From Streptomyces barkulensis (GTDB lineage Bacteria; Actinomycetota; Actinomycetes; Streptomycetales; Streptomycetaceae): a stretch of DNA of 64,000 nt. Position 1 is the stretch's first letter. Each line of letters opens with the position of its first letter. The DNA lies in NCBI RefSeq assembly GCF_002843305.1, contig NZ_PGSG01000104.1:145965-209964 (forward strand). Direction: 5' to 3'. The notes below the pieces were generated by a model. It was not told the DNA's origin. It saw only the letters and a program-made list of their open reading frames with translations, and did not search any database. This document shows positions 50,612-58,278 of this stretch, in pieces. The position numbers and the translations under genes were made by a program.

Positions 50612-51454
50612 ATGAGTCACTCCGTGGAACCTCAGGGGCCGCAGTCGCCCAAGCAGTTCTTCGGTGAGGAACTGCGACGCAGACGAGAGGCAGCAGGACT
50701 GACACAGTGCGCGCTGGGCGAGCAGGTGGTGTGCTCCCCTTCGCTGATCGCTCACTTCGAGGCCGGCCGACGCAAGCCCCGGCTCGAAGACGCCCAGCGT
50801 CTGGACGCCGTGCTGGGCACGGACGGGTTCTTCGTCCGGCTGCGCCGCGCCCTGGACGGCACCTCGCAGTTCGCCGACCACTTCGCGCCCGTGGCCGACC
50901 TGGAACCTCTGGCTACCGCCATCGAGGCCTACGCGGCCACGCTGGTGCCCGGCATCCTCCAGACCGAGGCGTACGCACGCGCCGTCCTCCGCGCGGGCCA
51001 GCCCAACTACACGGCGGAGGAGCTTGACAGGCGCGTTGTCAACCGCCTGGAACGGGCCCACATCCTCAAGGACCCGGACTCCCCCATGGTCTGGGCGATC
51101 CTGAACGAGAACGTGATCCGCGCCGTTGTGGGCGGTCCGGCCGCCATGGCGGAGCAGCTTCGCCACATCGTCGCGCTGGGACGGTCCGGCAGGGTGCTGG
51201 TGCAAGTGGTCCCGCACTCCGCGGGTGCTCACGCGACCATGGGTGGCATGCTGACCCTGATGGGCTTCGCCGACGCGCCCGACGTGGCTTACACGGAGGG
51301 CGTCTACAGCGGTGAGCTGATCGATGATCCGGTTCGGGTGGCCCGGTGCCGGAGGTCATACGATCTCGCCAGGGCCGCCGCGTTGGCACCGGATGCGTCC
51401 CTCGACCTACTCGAATCGGCGGCAGAGGAGTACGAGAGTGATCATCGATCTTGA
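50612..51454 (+). CDS. XRE-family regulator with DUF5753 domain
   Basis: 280 residues from ATG 50612. The HTH is GEELRRRREAAGLTQCALGEQVVCSPSLIAHFEAGRRKP. The DUF5753 region has YAATLVPGILQTEAYARAVLRAG, VWAILNENVIRAVVGG and VPHSAGAHATMGGMLTLMGFADAPDVAYTEG. It overlaps the following DUF397 gene by 17 bp. It is a second copy of the module seen at 28366-29375, but in the more canonical gene order. Confidence 0.92.
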   Translation: MSHSVEPQGPQSPKQFFGEELRRRREAAGLTQCALGEQVVCSPSLIAHFEAGRRKPRLEDAQRLDAVLGTDGFFVRLRRALDGTSQFADHFAPVADLEPLATAIEAYAATLVPGILQTEAYARAVLRAGQPNYTAEELDRRVVNRLERAHILKDPDSPMVWAILNENVIRAVVGGPAAMAEQLRHIVALGRSGRVLVQVVPHSAGAHATMGGMLTLMGFADAPDVAYTEGVYSGELIDDPVRVARCRRSYDLARAAALAPDASLDLLESAAEEYESDHRS

Positions 51455-51647
51455 CCTGAGCACCGCTGCCTGGCGCAAGTCCTCCCACAGCGGCCCGGAC
51501 AACGGCGACTGCGTCGAGGTCGCCGACGGGTTTTCCGGCGCGGTCCCCGTACGGGACAGCAAGAACCCCGGCGGCCCGGCCCTGGTCTTCCCCGAGCGGG
51601 CGTGGAGCGCGTTCATGGCGGAGATGAAGGGGCGCACGCGCCCCTGA
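51438..51647 (+). CDS. DUF397 protein
   Basis: 69 residues from GTG 51438, inside the end of the regulator gene and behind GAGGAG. The signature is AAWRKSSHSGPDNGDCVEVADGF, then AVPVRDSKNPGGPALVFPERAWSAFM. It partners the upstream XRE protein. The transcript ends at the strong hairpin at 51667-51707. Confidence 0.93.
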   Translation: MIIDLDLSTAAWRKSSHSGPDNGDCVEVADGFSGAVPVRDSKNPGGPALVFPERAWSAFMAEMKGRTRP

Positions 51648-51666
51648 CCTCGAACCGCAGGCGGAC

Positions 51667-51707
51667 GAACGCCGGGGGCGGGCCGTATCGGCCCGCCCCC
51701 GGCGTTC
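51667..51707. terminator. 18-bp perfect hairpin, bidirectional terminator
   Basis: Arms 51667-51684 and 51690-51707 are perfect 18-base complements around the loop GTATC, flanked by GAAC/GTTC. It sits between the convergent DUF397 and DinB-like genes. It is one of the strongest hairpins in the window and a clear factor-independent terminator for both. Confidence 0.9.
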
Positions 51708-51708
51708 T

Positions 51709-52269
51709 TCACTGCCCCACCCGGCCGTCGACGCACTCGCGCAGCAGATCGGCGTGCCCGCAGTGGCGGGCGTACTCCTCCACCCTGTGCACCATCAGCT
51801 CCCGGACCGCGATCTCGTCCTTGCCCACGCGCTCGCCCAGGTCCTGGTACTCGGCCAGCACGGCGTCGACGGCGGCCTGTTCGCGCTCCAGGTCGGCGTA
51901 CGCGGCGTCGACCACGGCCTGGTCGGCGACGGCTCCGTCGAAGTCCGCGTCCTTCTCGCCGTACAGCTTCGGCAGCGGCTCGCCGTCACCGATCCAGTTG
52001 CGCCAGTCGCGTTCCACCTCGGCGAGGTGCCGGAGCAGACCGAGCAGCGACATCGTCGACGGCGGGACGGAGCGGCGGGCCAGTTGCTCCGCGTTCAGCC
52101 CTTCGCACTTCATCCGCAGGGTGGTGCGGTAGTCCGTCAAGAACTCCCGCAGTGTCGCGAGTTCGCCCTCCGGGCCGGGGCCCTCTCTGTCGCGGGGGTC
52201 GTCGTCCGGGTCGGTCCACATGTCGGGGTGGACGGTGGCCTGGGTCCATCGCGCGGGTTGGTCGCTCAT
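51709..52269 (-). CDS. DinB/DUF664 family protein
   Basis: 186 residues. The four-helix DinB-like pattern is LREFLTDYRTTLRMKCEGLNAEQLARRSVPPSTMSLLGLLRHLAEVERDWRNWIGDGE, with metal-ligand His in LLRHLAEVE and in LMVHRVEEYARHCGHADLLRE. Members are mycothiol- or bacillithiol-dependent S-transferase-like proteins or nickel-binding stress proteins. The third ligand set (HxxxxxRHxGH) is complete here, so it is probably an active thiol-dependent enzyme of unknown substrate. Confidence 0.9.
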   Translation of the reverse strand: MSDQPARWTQATVHPDMWTDPDDDPRDREGPGPEGELATLREFLTDYRTTLRMKCEGLNAEQLARRSVPPSTMSLLGLLRHLAEVERDWRNWIGDGEPLPKLYGEKDADFDGAVADQAVVDAAYADLEREQAAVDAVLAEYQDLGERVGKDEIAVRELMVHRVEEYARHCGHADLLRECVDGRVGQ

Positions 52270-52431
52270 GCGCCCATGCTCGTCCGCGACAGCCCGCGCC
52301 CGCCACCGAGTTCTCCTGGGGCGGCGTCCTGGCCTGCCCGCGGGTGCCGGTTCCGGTTCACTTCCGGTGCTGTGTCTGTCCCTCACGCCGAAGACCCGCG
52401 GAACCGTGGGAGCCGAGTTGCGCGAGAGGTA

Positions 52432-52500
52432 TTGACGCCGCTCACCGGATCCGTACGATCCGACTGGTCGACACCTCGACCCTTGTTCGGTATCGCGAAC
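52432..52500 (+). promoter_or_regulatory. Promoter and operator candidate for the GH27 gene
   Basis: TTGACG (52432-52437) and TACGAT (52454-52459) are 16 bases apart and match a housekeeping-type Streptomyces promoter well. Twenty-five bases downstream lies GTTCG-GTATCG-CGAAC (52485-52500), a short dyad placed to act as an operator. The alpha-galactosidase gene starts at 52746, leaving a leader of roughly 280 bases in which I see no other feature. The rest of 52270-52745 holds no gene. Confidence 0.55.
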
Positions 52501-52745
52501 ACCATAGGGCCGTATCACTCCGGCATCCGGAAAGCCTCTGACGGGGCAGGCCGGAGTCGCTTGTCCAAGGGTGACGAGGTCCCCATGCACAGACGTGGTC
52601 ACGGGTGGCGGTCACGAGCGTGGCCGTACCGGCCGGGCCTCCTCGCTCCGCGGCGCCGGCCCGCACCTGATCACGGGCCCGCGACCATGCCCGTCGGCCC
52701 CGCCGACGAGTGGTTTCCACTTCGCCTCCCAGGAAGGAATCCCCC

Positions 52746-54410
52746 ATGGTTCCCTTACGCAGTCGATTACCACGCCTCCTCGCGGCCACCGCACTGACGG
52801 TCACCGCCTGCGTCACCGCCTCCGCCGTCTCCGCCGCCTCCGCCGGCACGGCCGCCGAGGTCGCACCGGGCAGCCCGGCGCTCACTCCGCCACTGGGCTG
52901 GAACAGCTGGAACAGCTTCGGATGCGGGATCACCGAGACACAGGTCCGCGAGGCCGCCGACGCGATGGTGTCCTCGGGCATGCGCGACGCCGGCTACGAG
53001 TACGTGGTGGTCGACGACTGCTGGTTCGACCCGCAGCGTGACAGCGCCGGCAACCTGCGGGCCAACCCGGCCAAGTTCCCCAGCGGGATGAAGGCGCTCG
53101 GGGACTACATCCACGGCAAGGGCCTGAAGTTCGGCATCTACCAGGCCCCCAACGAGAAGACGTGCGCCCAGGGCGTGGGCACCTACCCCGGCTCCACGGG
53201 CAGCAGGGGCCACGAGGCCCAGGACGCCGCCACGTTCGCCTCATGGGGCGTGGACTACCTCAAGTACGACTGGTGCTCCGGCAGCGGCACCCTCAGCGAG
53301 CAGATCGCGCGGTTCACCATCATGCGTGACGCCCTGCGCGCCACCGGCCGCCCGATCGTCTACAGCATCAACCCCAACAGCTTCCACGCCCCCACCGGCG
53401 ACAAGTACGACTGGGGCGAGGTCGCCGACCTGTGGCGGACGACCGAGGACCTGCTCGACATCTGGCAGAACGGCAACACCAACAGCTACCCGATGGGCGT
53501 CGGCAACGTCCTCGACGTCACCGCCCCGCTCGCCGCGCAGTCGGGCCCGGGGCACTGGAACGACCCCGACATGCTGGTCGTCGGCCGCCCCGGCCTGTCC
53601 CTGACCGAGTCCCGCTCCCACTTCGCCCTGTGGGCACTCATGGGTGCCCCGCTCATGGCCGGCAACGACATCCGCACCATGTCCGCCGACGTGAGCGCCA
53701 TCCTGCGCAACCCGCGCCTGCTCGCGGTGAACCAGGACCCGCTGGGCGCGGGCGGACGCCGAGTCCGCGACGACGGCGCCACCGAGGTGTTCGCCAAGCC
53801 CCTGTCCGACGGCTCCGTCGCGGTCGGCCTGCTCAACCGCGGCGGCAGCACCACGACCATCACCACCACGGCCGCGCAAGTCGGCCTGTCCGGAGGGCCG
53901 TTCACCCTCACCGACCTGTGGACCGGCACCACGTCGAGCACATCCGGCCGGATCTCGGCCGGCGTCCCCGCGCACGGCGTCGCCGTGTTCAGGATGACCG
54001 GCGGCAGCCCGCTGGACTCCACCACCGCACGCCTGCGCGGTACCGGATCCGGCCGCTGTCTCGACGTGGAAGAAGCTTCCACCGCGGCCGGGACGGCGAC
54101 GCTGATCTGGGACTGCCACACCGCCGCCAACCAGCTGTGGACCACCTGGGCCGGAGGTGAGATCCGCGTCTACGGCGACAAGTGCCTGGACGCCTCCGAG
54201 CAGGGCACCTCCAACGGCACGCCGGTCATCGTCTGGCCCTGCAACGGCCAGGACAACCAGAAGTGGACCATGCGGGCCGACGGGTCGATCCGCAACGTCC
54301 ACGCCGGGCTGTGCCTGGACGCCGAACAGGCGGGAACCGCCAACGGGACCCCGGTCATCCTGTGGACCTGCAACGGCCGGAACAACCAGAAGTGGACCGT
54401 GCTCCCGTAA
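52746..54410 (+). CDS. Secreted GH27 alpha-galactosidase with C-terminal ricin-type lectin domain
   Basis: 554 residues. ATG at 52746 has AGGAAGG upstream. The signal peptide ends near ASAGTAA. The GH27 barrel has TPPLGWNSWNSFGC, YVVVDDCWF, GLKFGIYQ, VDYLKYDWCSG (nucleophile Asp in KYDWC), YSINPN and GPGHWNDPDMLVVG (acid/base Asp in WNDPDM). From about residue 425 a CBM13/ricin-B trefoil has three repeats (GRCLDVEEAS...NQLW; DKCLDASEQG...NQKW; GLCLDAEQAG...NQKW). It cleaves alpha-1,6-galactosides such as galactomannan. Family assignment is certain. Confidence 0.95.
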   Translation: MVPLRSRLPRLLAATALTVTACVTASAVSAASAGTAAEVAPGSPALTPPLGWNSWNSFGCGITETQVREAADAMVSSGMRDAGYEYVVVDDCWFDPQRDSAGNLRANPAKFPSGMKALGDYIHGKGLKFGIYQAPNEKTCAQGVGTYPGSTGSRGHEAQDAATFASWGVDYLKYDWCSGSGTLSEQIARFTIMRDALRATGRPIVYSINPNSFHAPTGDKYDWGEVADLWRTTEDLLDIWQNGNTNSYPMGVGNVLDVTAPLAAQSGPGHWNDPDMLVVGRPGLSLTESRSHFALWALMGAPLMAGNDIRTMSADVSAILRNPRLLAVNQDPLGAGGRRVRDDGATEVFAKPLSDGSVAVGLLNRGGSTTTITTTAAQVGLSGGPFTLTDLWTGTTSSTSGRISAGVPAHGVAVFRMTGGSPLDSTTARLRGTGSGRCLDVEEASTAAGTATLIWDCHTAANQLWTTWAGGEIRVYGDKCLDASEQGTSNGTPVIVWPCNGQDNQKWTMRADGSIRNVHAGLCLDAEQAGTANGTPVILWTCNGRNNQKWTVLP

Positions 54411-54435
54411 GCCCCCACCGGGCCCCTCGCACGCG

Positions 54436-55185
54436 CTACGTGCCGTAGGTGTTCCTCCAGCGCGCGCGGTGTTCCCGGTCGCCCTGGCCGGCGCCGTTGA
54501 CGTCGGCCAGGGCGGGCAGGGAGGCGCCGTTGTTCCACAGGCCCAGGTGGTCGCGGTGCACGGCCAGGATGCCGTGCTCCACCGCCAGCGCCCGGGACGG
54601 GGCGCTGAAGCGCGAGGTCGTCACGAAGACGGCCACGTCGGCCCCGAAGTGCACCTTCGCTCCCATCAGGTCGCGCATCTCGCGGCTGGCGATGGTGCGG
54701 TGCGGCGCGTACCGCTTGCACTGGACGACCATCGTGCGGCCGTCCGGCAGCCGTCCGACCACGTCCGCGCCGTTGTCGTGGGATCCGCCCACGCGCCGGA
54801 CCCCGGTGCAGCCGTCGCGGCGGCACAGTTCGGCCACCAGCTCCTCGAACTCGGTGCCGGACATCGCGTCCACCTCGGCCAGCGTGCGGCGGCCGGCCGC
54901 CACCGCGTCCGCCTGCCGCCACTGCCGGTCCCCGCCCCGGAGGATCCGGTCGGTGCGCCACAGCCACCACACCAGGCCGCCGAGACCCGCGGCGATCGCG
55001 GCCCCCAGGAGGTACGGCCAGACGGCCGACCAGGAGACGACGAGCAGGAGCAGCACCGCCACTCCGGCGACGACCACCGCCCTCTGCCTGGCCTCGCGCC
55101 TGCGCCGAGCCGCCGAGCCGCGTCCGGGCCCTCTGCGCCCTCCACGGCTCCCACGACCTTTACGACCTCCACGACCAGCAGCCAT
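54436..55185 (-). CDS. Membrane-anchored restriction-endonuclease-like protein (Mrr fold)
   Basis: 249 residues from ATG 55185. A highly basic Gly/Arg-rich N-terminus (GRGGRKGRGSRGGRRGPGRG) precedes two hydrophobic segments (AVVVAGVAVLLLLVVSWSAVW; YLLGAAIAAGLGGLVWWLW). The C-terminal PD-(D/E)xK domain is MSGTEFEELVAELCRRDGCTGVRRVGGSHDNGADVVGRLPDGRTMVVQCKRY (catalytic Glu, Asp and the QxK motif QCK), then VTTSRFS. Such proteins are common in actinobacteria. They may cleave foreign or modified DNA, but targets are unknown. Confidence 0.88.
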   Translation of the reverse strand: MAAGRGGRKGRGSRGGRRGPGRGSAARRRREARQRAVVVAGVAVLLLLVVSWSAVWPYLLGAAIAAGLGGLVWWLWRTDRILRGGDRQWRQADAVAAGRRTLAEVDAMSGTEFEELVAELCRRDGCTGVRRVGGSHDNGADVVGRLPDGRTMVVQCKRYAPHRTIASREMRDLMGAKVHFGADVAVFVTTSRFSAPSRALAVEHGILAVHRDHLGLWNNGASLPALADVNGAGQGDREHRARWRNTYGT

Positions 55186-55464
55186 CCCCGGCCCCCTCTC
55201 CCCCACGATCCGCCCAGCAGTCTGGACAGCGGGGAGGCGGGCGCGGAAGGGCGCCCTTCGGCCATGGCCGGAAACCGTGCGGCGTCCGGGCGGACGCGGG
55301 GGCGCGTGCCGGAGAGCATGCGGTGGCGCTGCGTTTGTCGAGGAGGAGCTGCCGGGCACGGTCGGGACGGACCCGCTCGGCTCAGCGGGCCGTGGCGCCA
55401 CGGTGGGCGCCCTGCGACCCTGGGGAGGAGGCCGGACCGCCGGGACGAGGAGTGGAGAGGGATC

Positions 55465-56103
55465 ATGGGCGAGACGATCGCGGGCGTGCGCGTCCCGGAC
55501 AGCGCCATGGCGCGGGAGGCGACCGAACTGGTCCGTGAGGCGGCCTCACCGCTGCTGTTCGACCACTCCCGGCGCGTGTTCCTCTGGGGATCACTGCGCG
55601 GGCGCGAACAGGGGCTGCGGTTCGACCCGGAGCTGCTGTACGTGGGGGCGATGTTCCACGACCTGGGGCTGACCGAGCGGTTCCGCCGCACCGACCAGCG
55701 CTTCGAGATCGACGGCGCCGACGAGGCGCGGCGGTTCCTGCACGCCCACGGCGTCACCGGTGAGGAGGCCGACCGGGTCTGGACGGCGATCGCCCTGCAC
55801 ACCACGCCGGAGATCCCGCTGCACATGGCCCCCGAGATCGCCCTGGTCACCCGGGGGGTGGAACTGGACGTGCTGGGCGTCGGCTACCGCGCGGTCTCCG
55901 AGGAGGAGCGTGCGGCCGTGGTGGAGGCCCACCCCCGCCCGGACTTCAAGAACCGGATCCTGGCCGCGTTCACCGAGGGCATCAAGGACCGTCCCGAGAC
56001 GACGTTCGGCAACGTCAAGGCCGATGTGCTCGCCCACTACGTGCCCGGATTCGTCCGCGGCGACTTCGTCGAGGTCATCAAGGACTCCCCCTGGCCCGAA
56101 TAG
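55465..56103 (+). CDS. HD-domain phosphohydrolase-like protein
   Basis: 212 residues from ATG 55465 (GGAGAGGGATC upstream). The HD metal site is present: His in LLFDHSRRVFLWG, HD in GAMFHDLGLTERF, and further His in AIALHTTPEIPLHMAPE. The length and pattern (RFEIDGADEARRFLHAHGV) match cyanamide-hydratase or HD-type hydrolases of Streptomyces. The substrate, a small molecule or nucleotide, is unknown. Single gene. Confidence 0.88.
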   Translation: MGETIAGVRVPDSAMAREATELVREAASPLLFDHSRRVFLWGSLRGREQGLRFDPELLYVGAMFHDLGLTERFRRTDQRFEIDGADEARRFLHAHGVTGEEADRVWTAIALHTTPEIPLHMAPEIALVTRGVELDVLGVGYRAVSEEERAAVVEAHPRPDFKNRILAAFTEGIKDRPETTFGNVKADVLAHYVPGFVRGDFVEVIKDSPWPE

Positions 56104-56218
56104 CCTCCGTCCCCTCGCCGTCCCCTCGCCGGCCCGTCGTCCGGCCCGCTCCGGCCGGTTCCCCCGGTGCGAGCGGGGTTCGCCCGCACCCGCCTTCCGA
56201 TCACGCCCGAGGTCGCTC

Positions 56219-57550
56219 ATGCCCGCCCAGCAGCCGAGTTCCGCCGCTGCCGACGCACCGTCCCTGGTCCCGCCCCGCCACGGCGGTGAAACGGCGAGCG
56301 GCCCCCGCGGCGACGCCCCGGCTCCGCAGGAGGCCGGCTCGCCGGTCTGGCGTGTCGCCGGTGATCCGCTGGTCGCGGCGCCCGAGAGGGGTGTGCTGTC
56401 CGGCTCCCGGGTCGCGGTGAAGGACGTCTTCGCCGTCGCCGGCCATGCGATCGGGGCGGGGAATCCGGCGTGGCTGCGCGAGGCGCCGGTCGAGCCCGCC
56501 CACGCCGCCGCCGTCCGGGCCCTGCTGCGGGCTGGGGCGGACGTCGCCGGCATCGCACGGACCGACGAGCTGGCCTACGGCCTGTCCGGGATCAACGCGC
56601 ACTACGGGACGCCGCCGAATCCCGCGGCGCCCGGCCGGGTCCCCGGAGGTTCGTCGAGCGGCCCGGCCGGCGCCGTCGCCCTGGGACTGGCCGACATCGG
56701 TCTGGGCACGGACACGGCGGGCTCGGTGCGGGTGCCGACCTCCTACTGCGGGCTGTACAGCCTGCGGCCGACACACGGTCTGGTCCCGAACGCCGGCCAG
56801 GTCCCTCTCGCACCCTCGTTCGACACCGTGAGCTGGATGACCCGGACACCGGGACTGCTCGGCCGGGTGTCCGACGTGCTCCTTCCACGGCGATCCGCCC
56901 GACCGGTCGAGAGGCTGCTCCTGGCCACGGACCTGTTCGACCTGGTGGACCCGGCACTGCGTGGGCCGCTGCAGGACGCGGCCCACCCATGGGCAAAGGC
57001 GCTGGCCGTTCCGCTGCGACCGGAGGATGACACCTGCGCCGCGCAGCTCGAGGAGTGGGCGGAGGCGCTGGGCGTCCTCCAGGCCGTGGAGATGTGGCGA
57101 CTGCACGGCGACTGGCTGCGGGCGCACCGCGAGGCCGTCTCGCCCCTCGTCGCGGACGCCGTCGCCGCGGGCGAGGGCATGCCGGCCGAGTACCTCGCGT
57201 GGGCCCGGAACACCGTGGGCCGGGCGCGGAGAGCCCTCGCCGAGCTGATCCCGCCCGGGACCGCGCTCGTGCAGCCGGCGGTCCCGACGGCGGCTCCTCC
57301 GCCCGGCCCGGCCGTCACCGGCATGGCACTGCGTACCGCGACCGTGCAGCTGGTCTGCGCCGCGAGCGTGGCGGGCCTGCCGGTGCTGACCCTGCCCGGG
57401 GTGCGGGGCCCGGCCGGTCCTGTCGGGCTCAGTCTCGTCGCGGCCGCCGGGAGCGATCGCGCCCTGACCGCCCTGACCGCCCTGCTCCCCGATCGCACCG
57501 CCGACTGCGCGGCCCCGGCACCGCTGCCCGCCTCCCCGCCCAATGCTTGA
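56219..57550 (+). CDS. Amidase signature-family enzyme (AtzF/GatA-like)
   Basis: 443 residues from ATG 56219. The Ser-cisSer-Lys triad is intact: Lys in SRVAVKDVFAVAG, the Ser cluster in GRVPGGSSSGPAGAVALGLADIGLGTDTAGSVRVPTSYCGLYSLRPTHG with the cis-Ser and nucleophile Ser in SSS and TAGS. The fold continues to GLPVLTLPGVRGPAGPVGLSLVAAAGSD. It hydrolyses a C-N amide bond; similarity to allophanate hydrolase-type amidases (AtzF-like) is noted but the substrate is not resolved. Confidence 0.9.
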   Translation: MPAQQPSSAAADAPSLVPPRHGGETASGPRGDAPAPQEAGSPVWRVAGDPLVAAPERGVLSGSRVAVKDVFAVAGHAIGAGNPAWLREAPVEPAHAAAVRALLRAGADVAGIARTDELAYGLSGINAHYGTPPNPAAPGRVPGGSSSGPAGAVALGLADIGLGTDTAGSVRVPTSYCGLYSLRPTHGLVPNAGQVPLAPSFDTVSWMTRTPGLLGRVSDVLLPRRSARPVERLLLATDLFDLVDPALRGPLQDAAHPWAKALAVPLRPEDDTCAAQLEEWAEALGVLQAVEMWRLHGDWLRAHREAVSPLVADAVAAGEGMPAEYLAWARNTVGRARRALAELIPPGTALVQPAVPTAAPPPGPAVTGMALRTATVQLVCAASVAGLPVLTLPGVRGPAGPVGLSLVAAAGSDRALTALTALLPDRTADCAAPAPLPASPPNA

Positions 57551-57654
57551 GGCACCGCGGTGTCCGGTGCCCCTGCCGGGGCGGCGACGTCTCGCCCGCA
57601 CCGGGAAGGCGTCGGTCCGCGCACCGGACACGCGCGCATTCGCGGCGGCCGCCG

Positions 57655-57777
57655 GGCCGGCTCGGGCACCCGGAGGAGATCGCCGACGCCGTGGCCTTCC
57701 TCGCCTCCGGGCAGAGCAGCTTCATCACCGGCTCGAACCTGTACGTCGACGGCGGCCTGAACCAGATCGGAGCCCCT
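57655..57777 (+). pseudogene. C-terminal remnant of an SDR oxidoreductase
   Basis: The frame reads RLGHPEEIADAVAFLASGQS, then SFITGSNLYVDGGLNQIG, which is exactly the conserved C-terminus of classical short-chain dehydrogenases (SSFITG..L.VDGG). The 200 upstream residues are missing and no start is present; the homology begins just after the amidase gene. The frame then runs on without meaning. This is a deletion remnant. Confidence 0.8.
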
Positions 57778-57900
57778 GCGGCGGCACGTCCGGCGGGAGC
57801 GGCACCTCCGGCGGGGCGACGTGGCGGGGCCCGGGAGTCGTATCCAGCTCCCGGGCCCCTGGGGATGCCACCCAATTGCGCACGCCGGCGGCGTTTAAGA

Positions 57901-58004
57901 GGACGGATCAGTCATCATGCCGTCGTGTTCTGCCTTTGAACTACCGCACCCTGGAAGAGGTGCAGGCGAGAGTCGAACTCGCACCCGACGGCGTTCGTCC
58001 GTCC
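57901..58004 (-). ncRNA. Circularly permuted tRNA-like RNA 2 (YrlA/Y-RNA-type tRNA mimic)
   Basis: On the minus strand, 58004 to 57901, the parts of a tRNA occur in permuted order. First comes a 3' half: anticodon-stem strand CGTCG (57990-57986), T-arm GCGAG-TTCGACT-CTCGC (57982-57966) and acceptor strand CTGCACC. Next is an 8-base linker, TCTTCCAG, and then a 5' half: acceptor GGTGCGG (57950-57944), TA, D-arm GTTC-AAAGGCA-GAAC, A and anticodon-stem CGACG (57925-57921). The acceptor pairs over 7 bp with one G-U, the anticodon stem over 5 bp, and the outer flanks GGACGGA and TCCGTCC pair over 7 bp. This closed-acceptor, open-anticodon layout is that of the tRNA-mimic module of YrlA Y RNAs. U33 is absent, so it is unlikely to be a translated tRNA. 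Confidence 0.72.
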
Positions 58005-58040
58005 CCGGTCGATCCGGCGATCGGCGGCGATGCTGAGACT

Positions 58041-58185
58041 GGAGCGAGAGTCTGAGATTGACCGCGGCTGCCTCTGCCATGTTGGGCTACCCCGGCCCGT
58101 CGGTAGTACTGCTGTGCCGGGGGAAGGACTCGAACCTTCACTGTCACCGCTCTTCAGGCTGAACTTCAGTGTCAGCTTGCGCTCC
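58041..58185 (-). ncRNA. Circularly permuted tRNA-like RNA 1 (YrlA/Y-RNA-type tRNA mimic)
   Basis: Minus strand, 58185 to 58041. The 3' half comes first: anticodon-stem strand GCGGT (58150-58146), GACAGT, T-arm GAAGG-TTCGAGT-CCTTC (58139-58123) and acceptor CCCCGGC (58122-58116). A 19-base linker follows, then the 5' half: acceptor GCCGGGG (58096-58090), TA, D-arm GCC...GGC with GG in the loop, A and GCCGC (58068-58064). The acceptor is a perfect 7-bp helix, the anticodon stem 5 bp with one G-U, and the flanks GGAGCG/CGCTCC form an outer 6-bp helix. CTGAAGA directly before GCGGT looks like a tRNA-Phe anticodon loop, but the open ends argue for a Y-RNA-like molecule. It lies 94 bases after the stop of the adjacent protein gene. 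Confidence 0.72.
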
Positions 58186-58278
58186 TCACGCGAACCGGTC
58201 CTCATTCCGGCCCGCGCCTGGTCGCGCACCCCCGCGCTCGCACACGGGGGCGATCATGGATGCTACCCGCGGCCGGCG

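Noticed and set aside
58146..58159. CTGAAGA before GCGGT reads as a tRNA-Phe (GAA) anticodon loop, suggesting a normal tRNA gene.
   Set aside because: The 5' half of the molecule lies downstream, not upstream, and the second unit has no uridine at position 33. A conventional tRNA cannot be folded from contiguous sequence.
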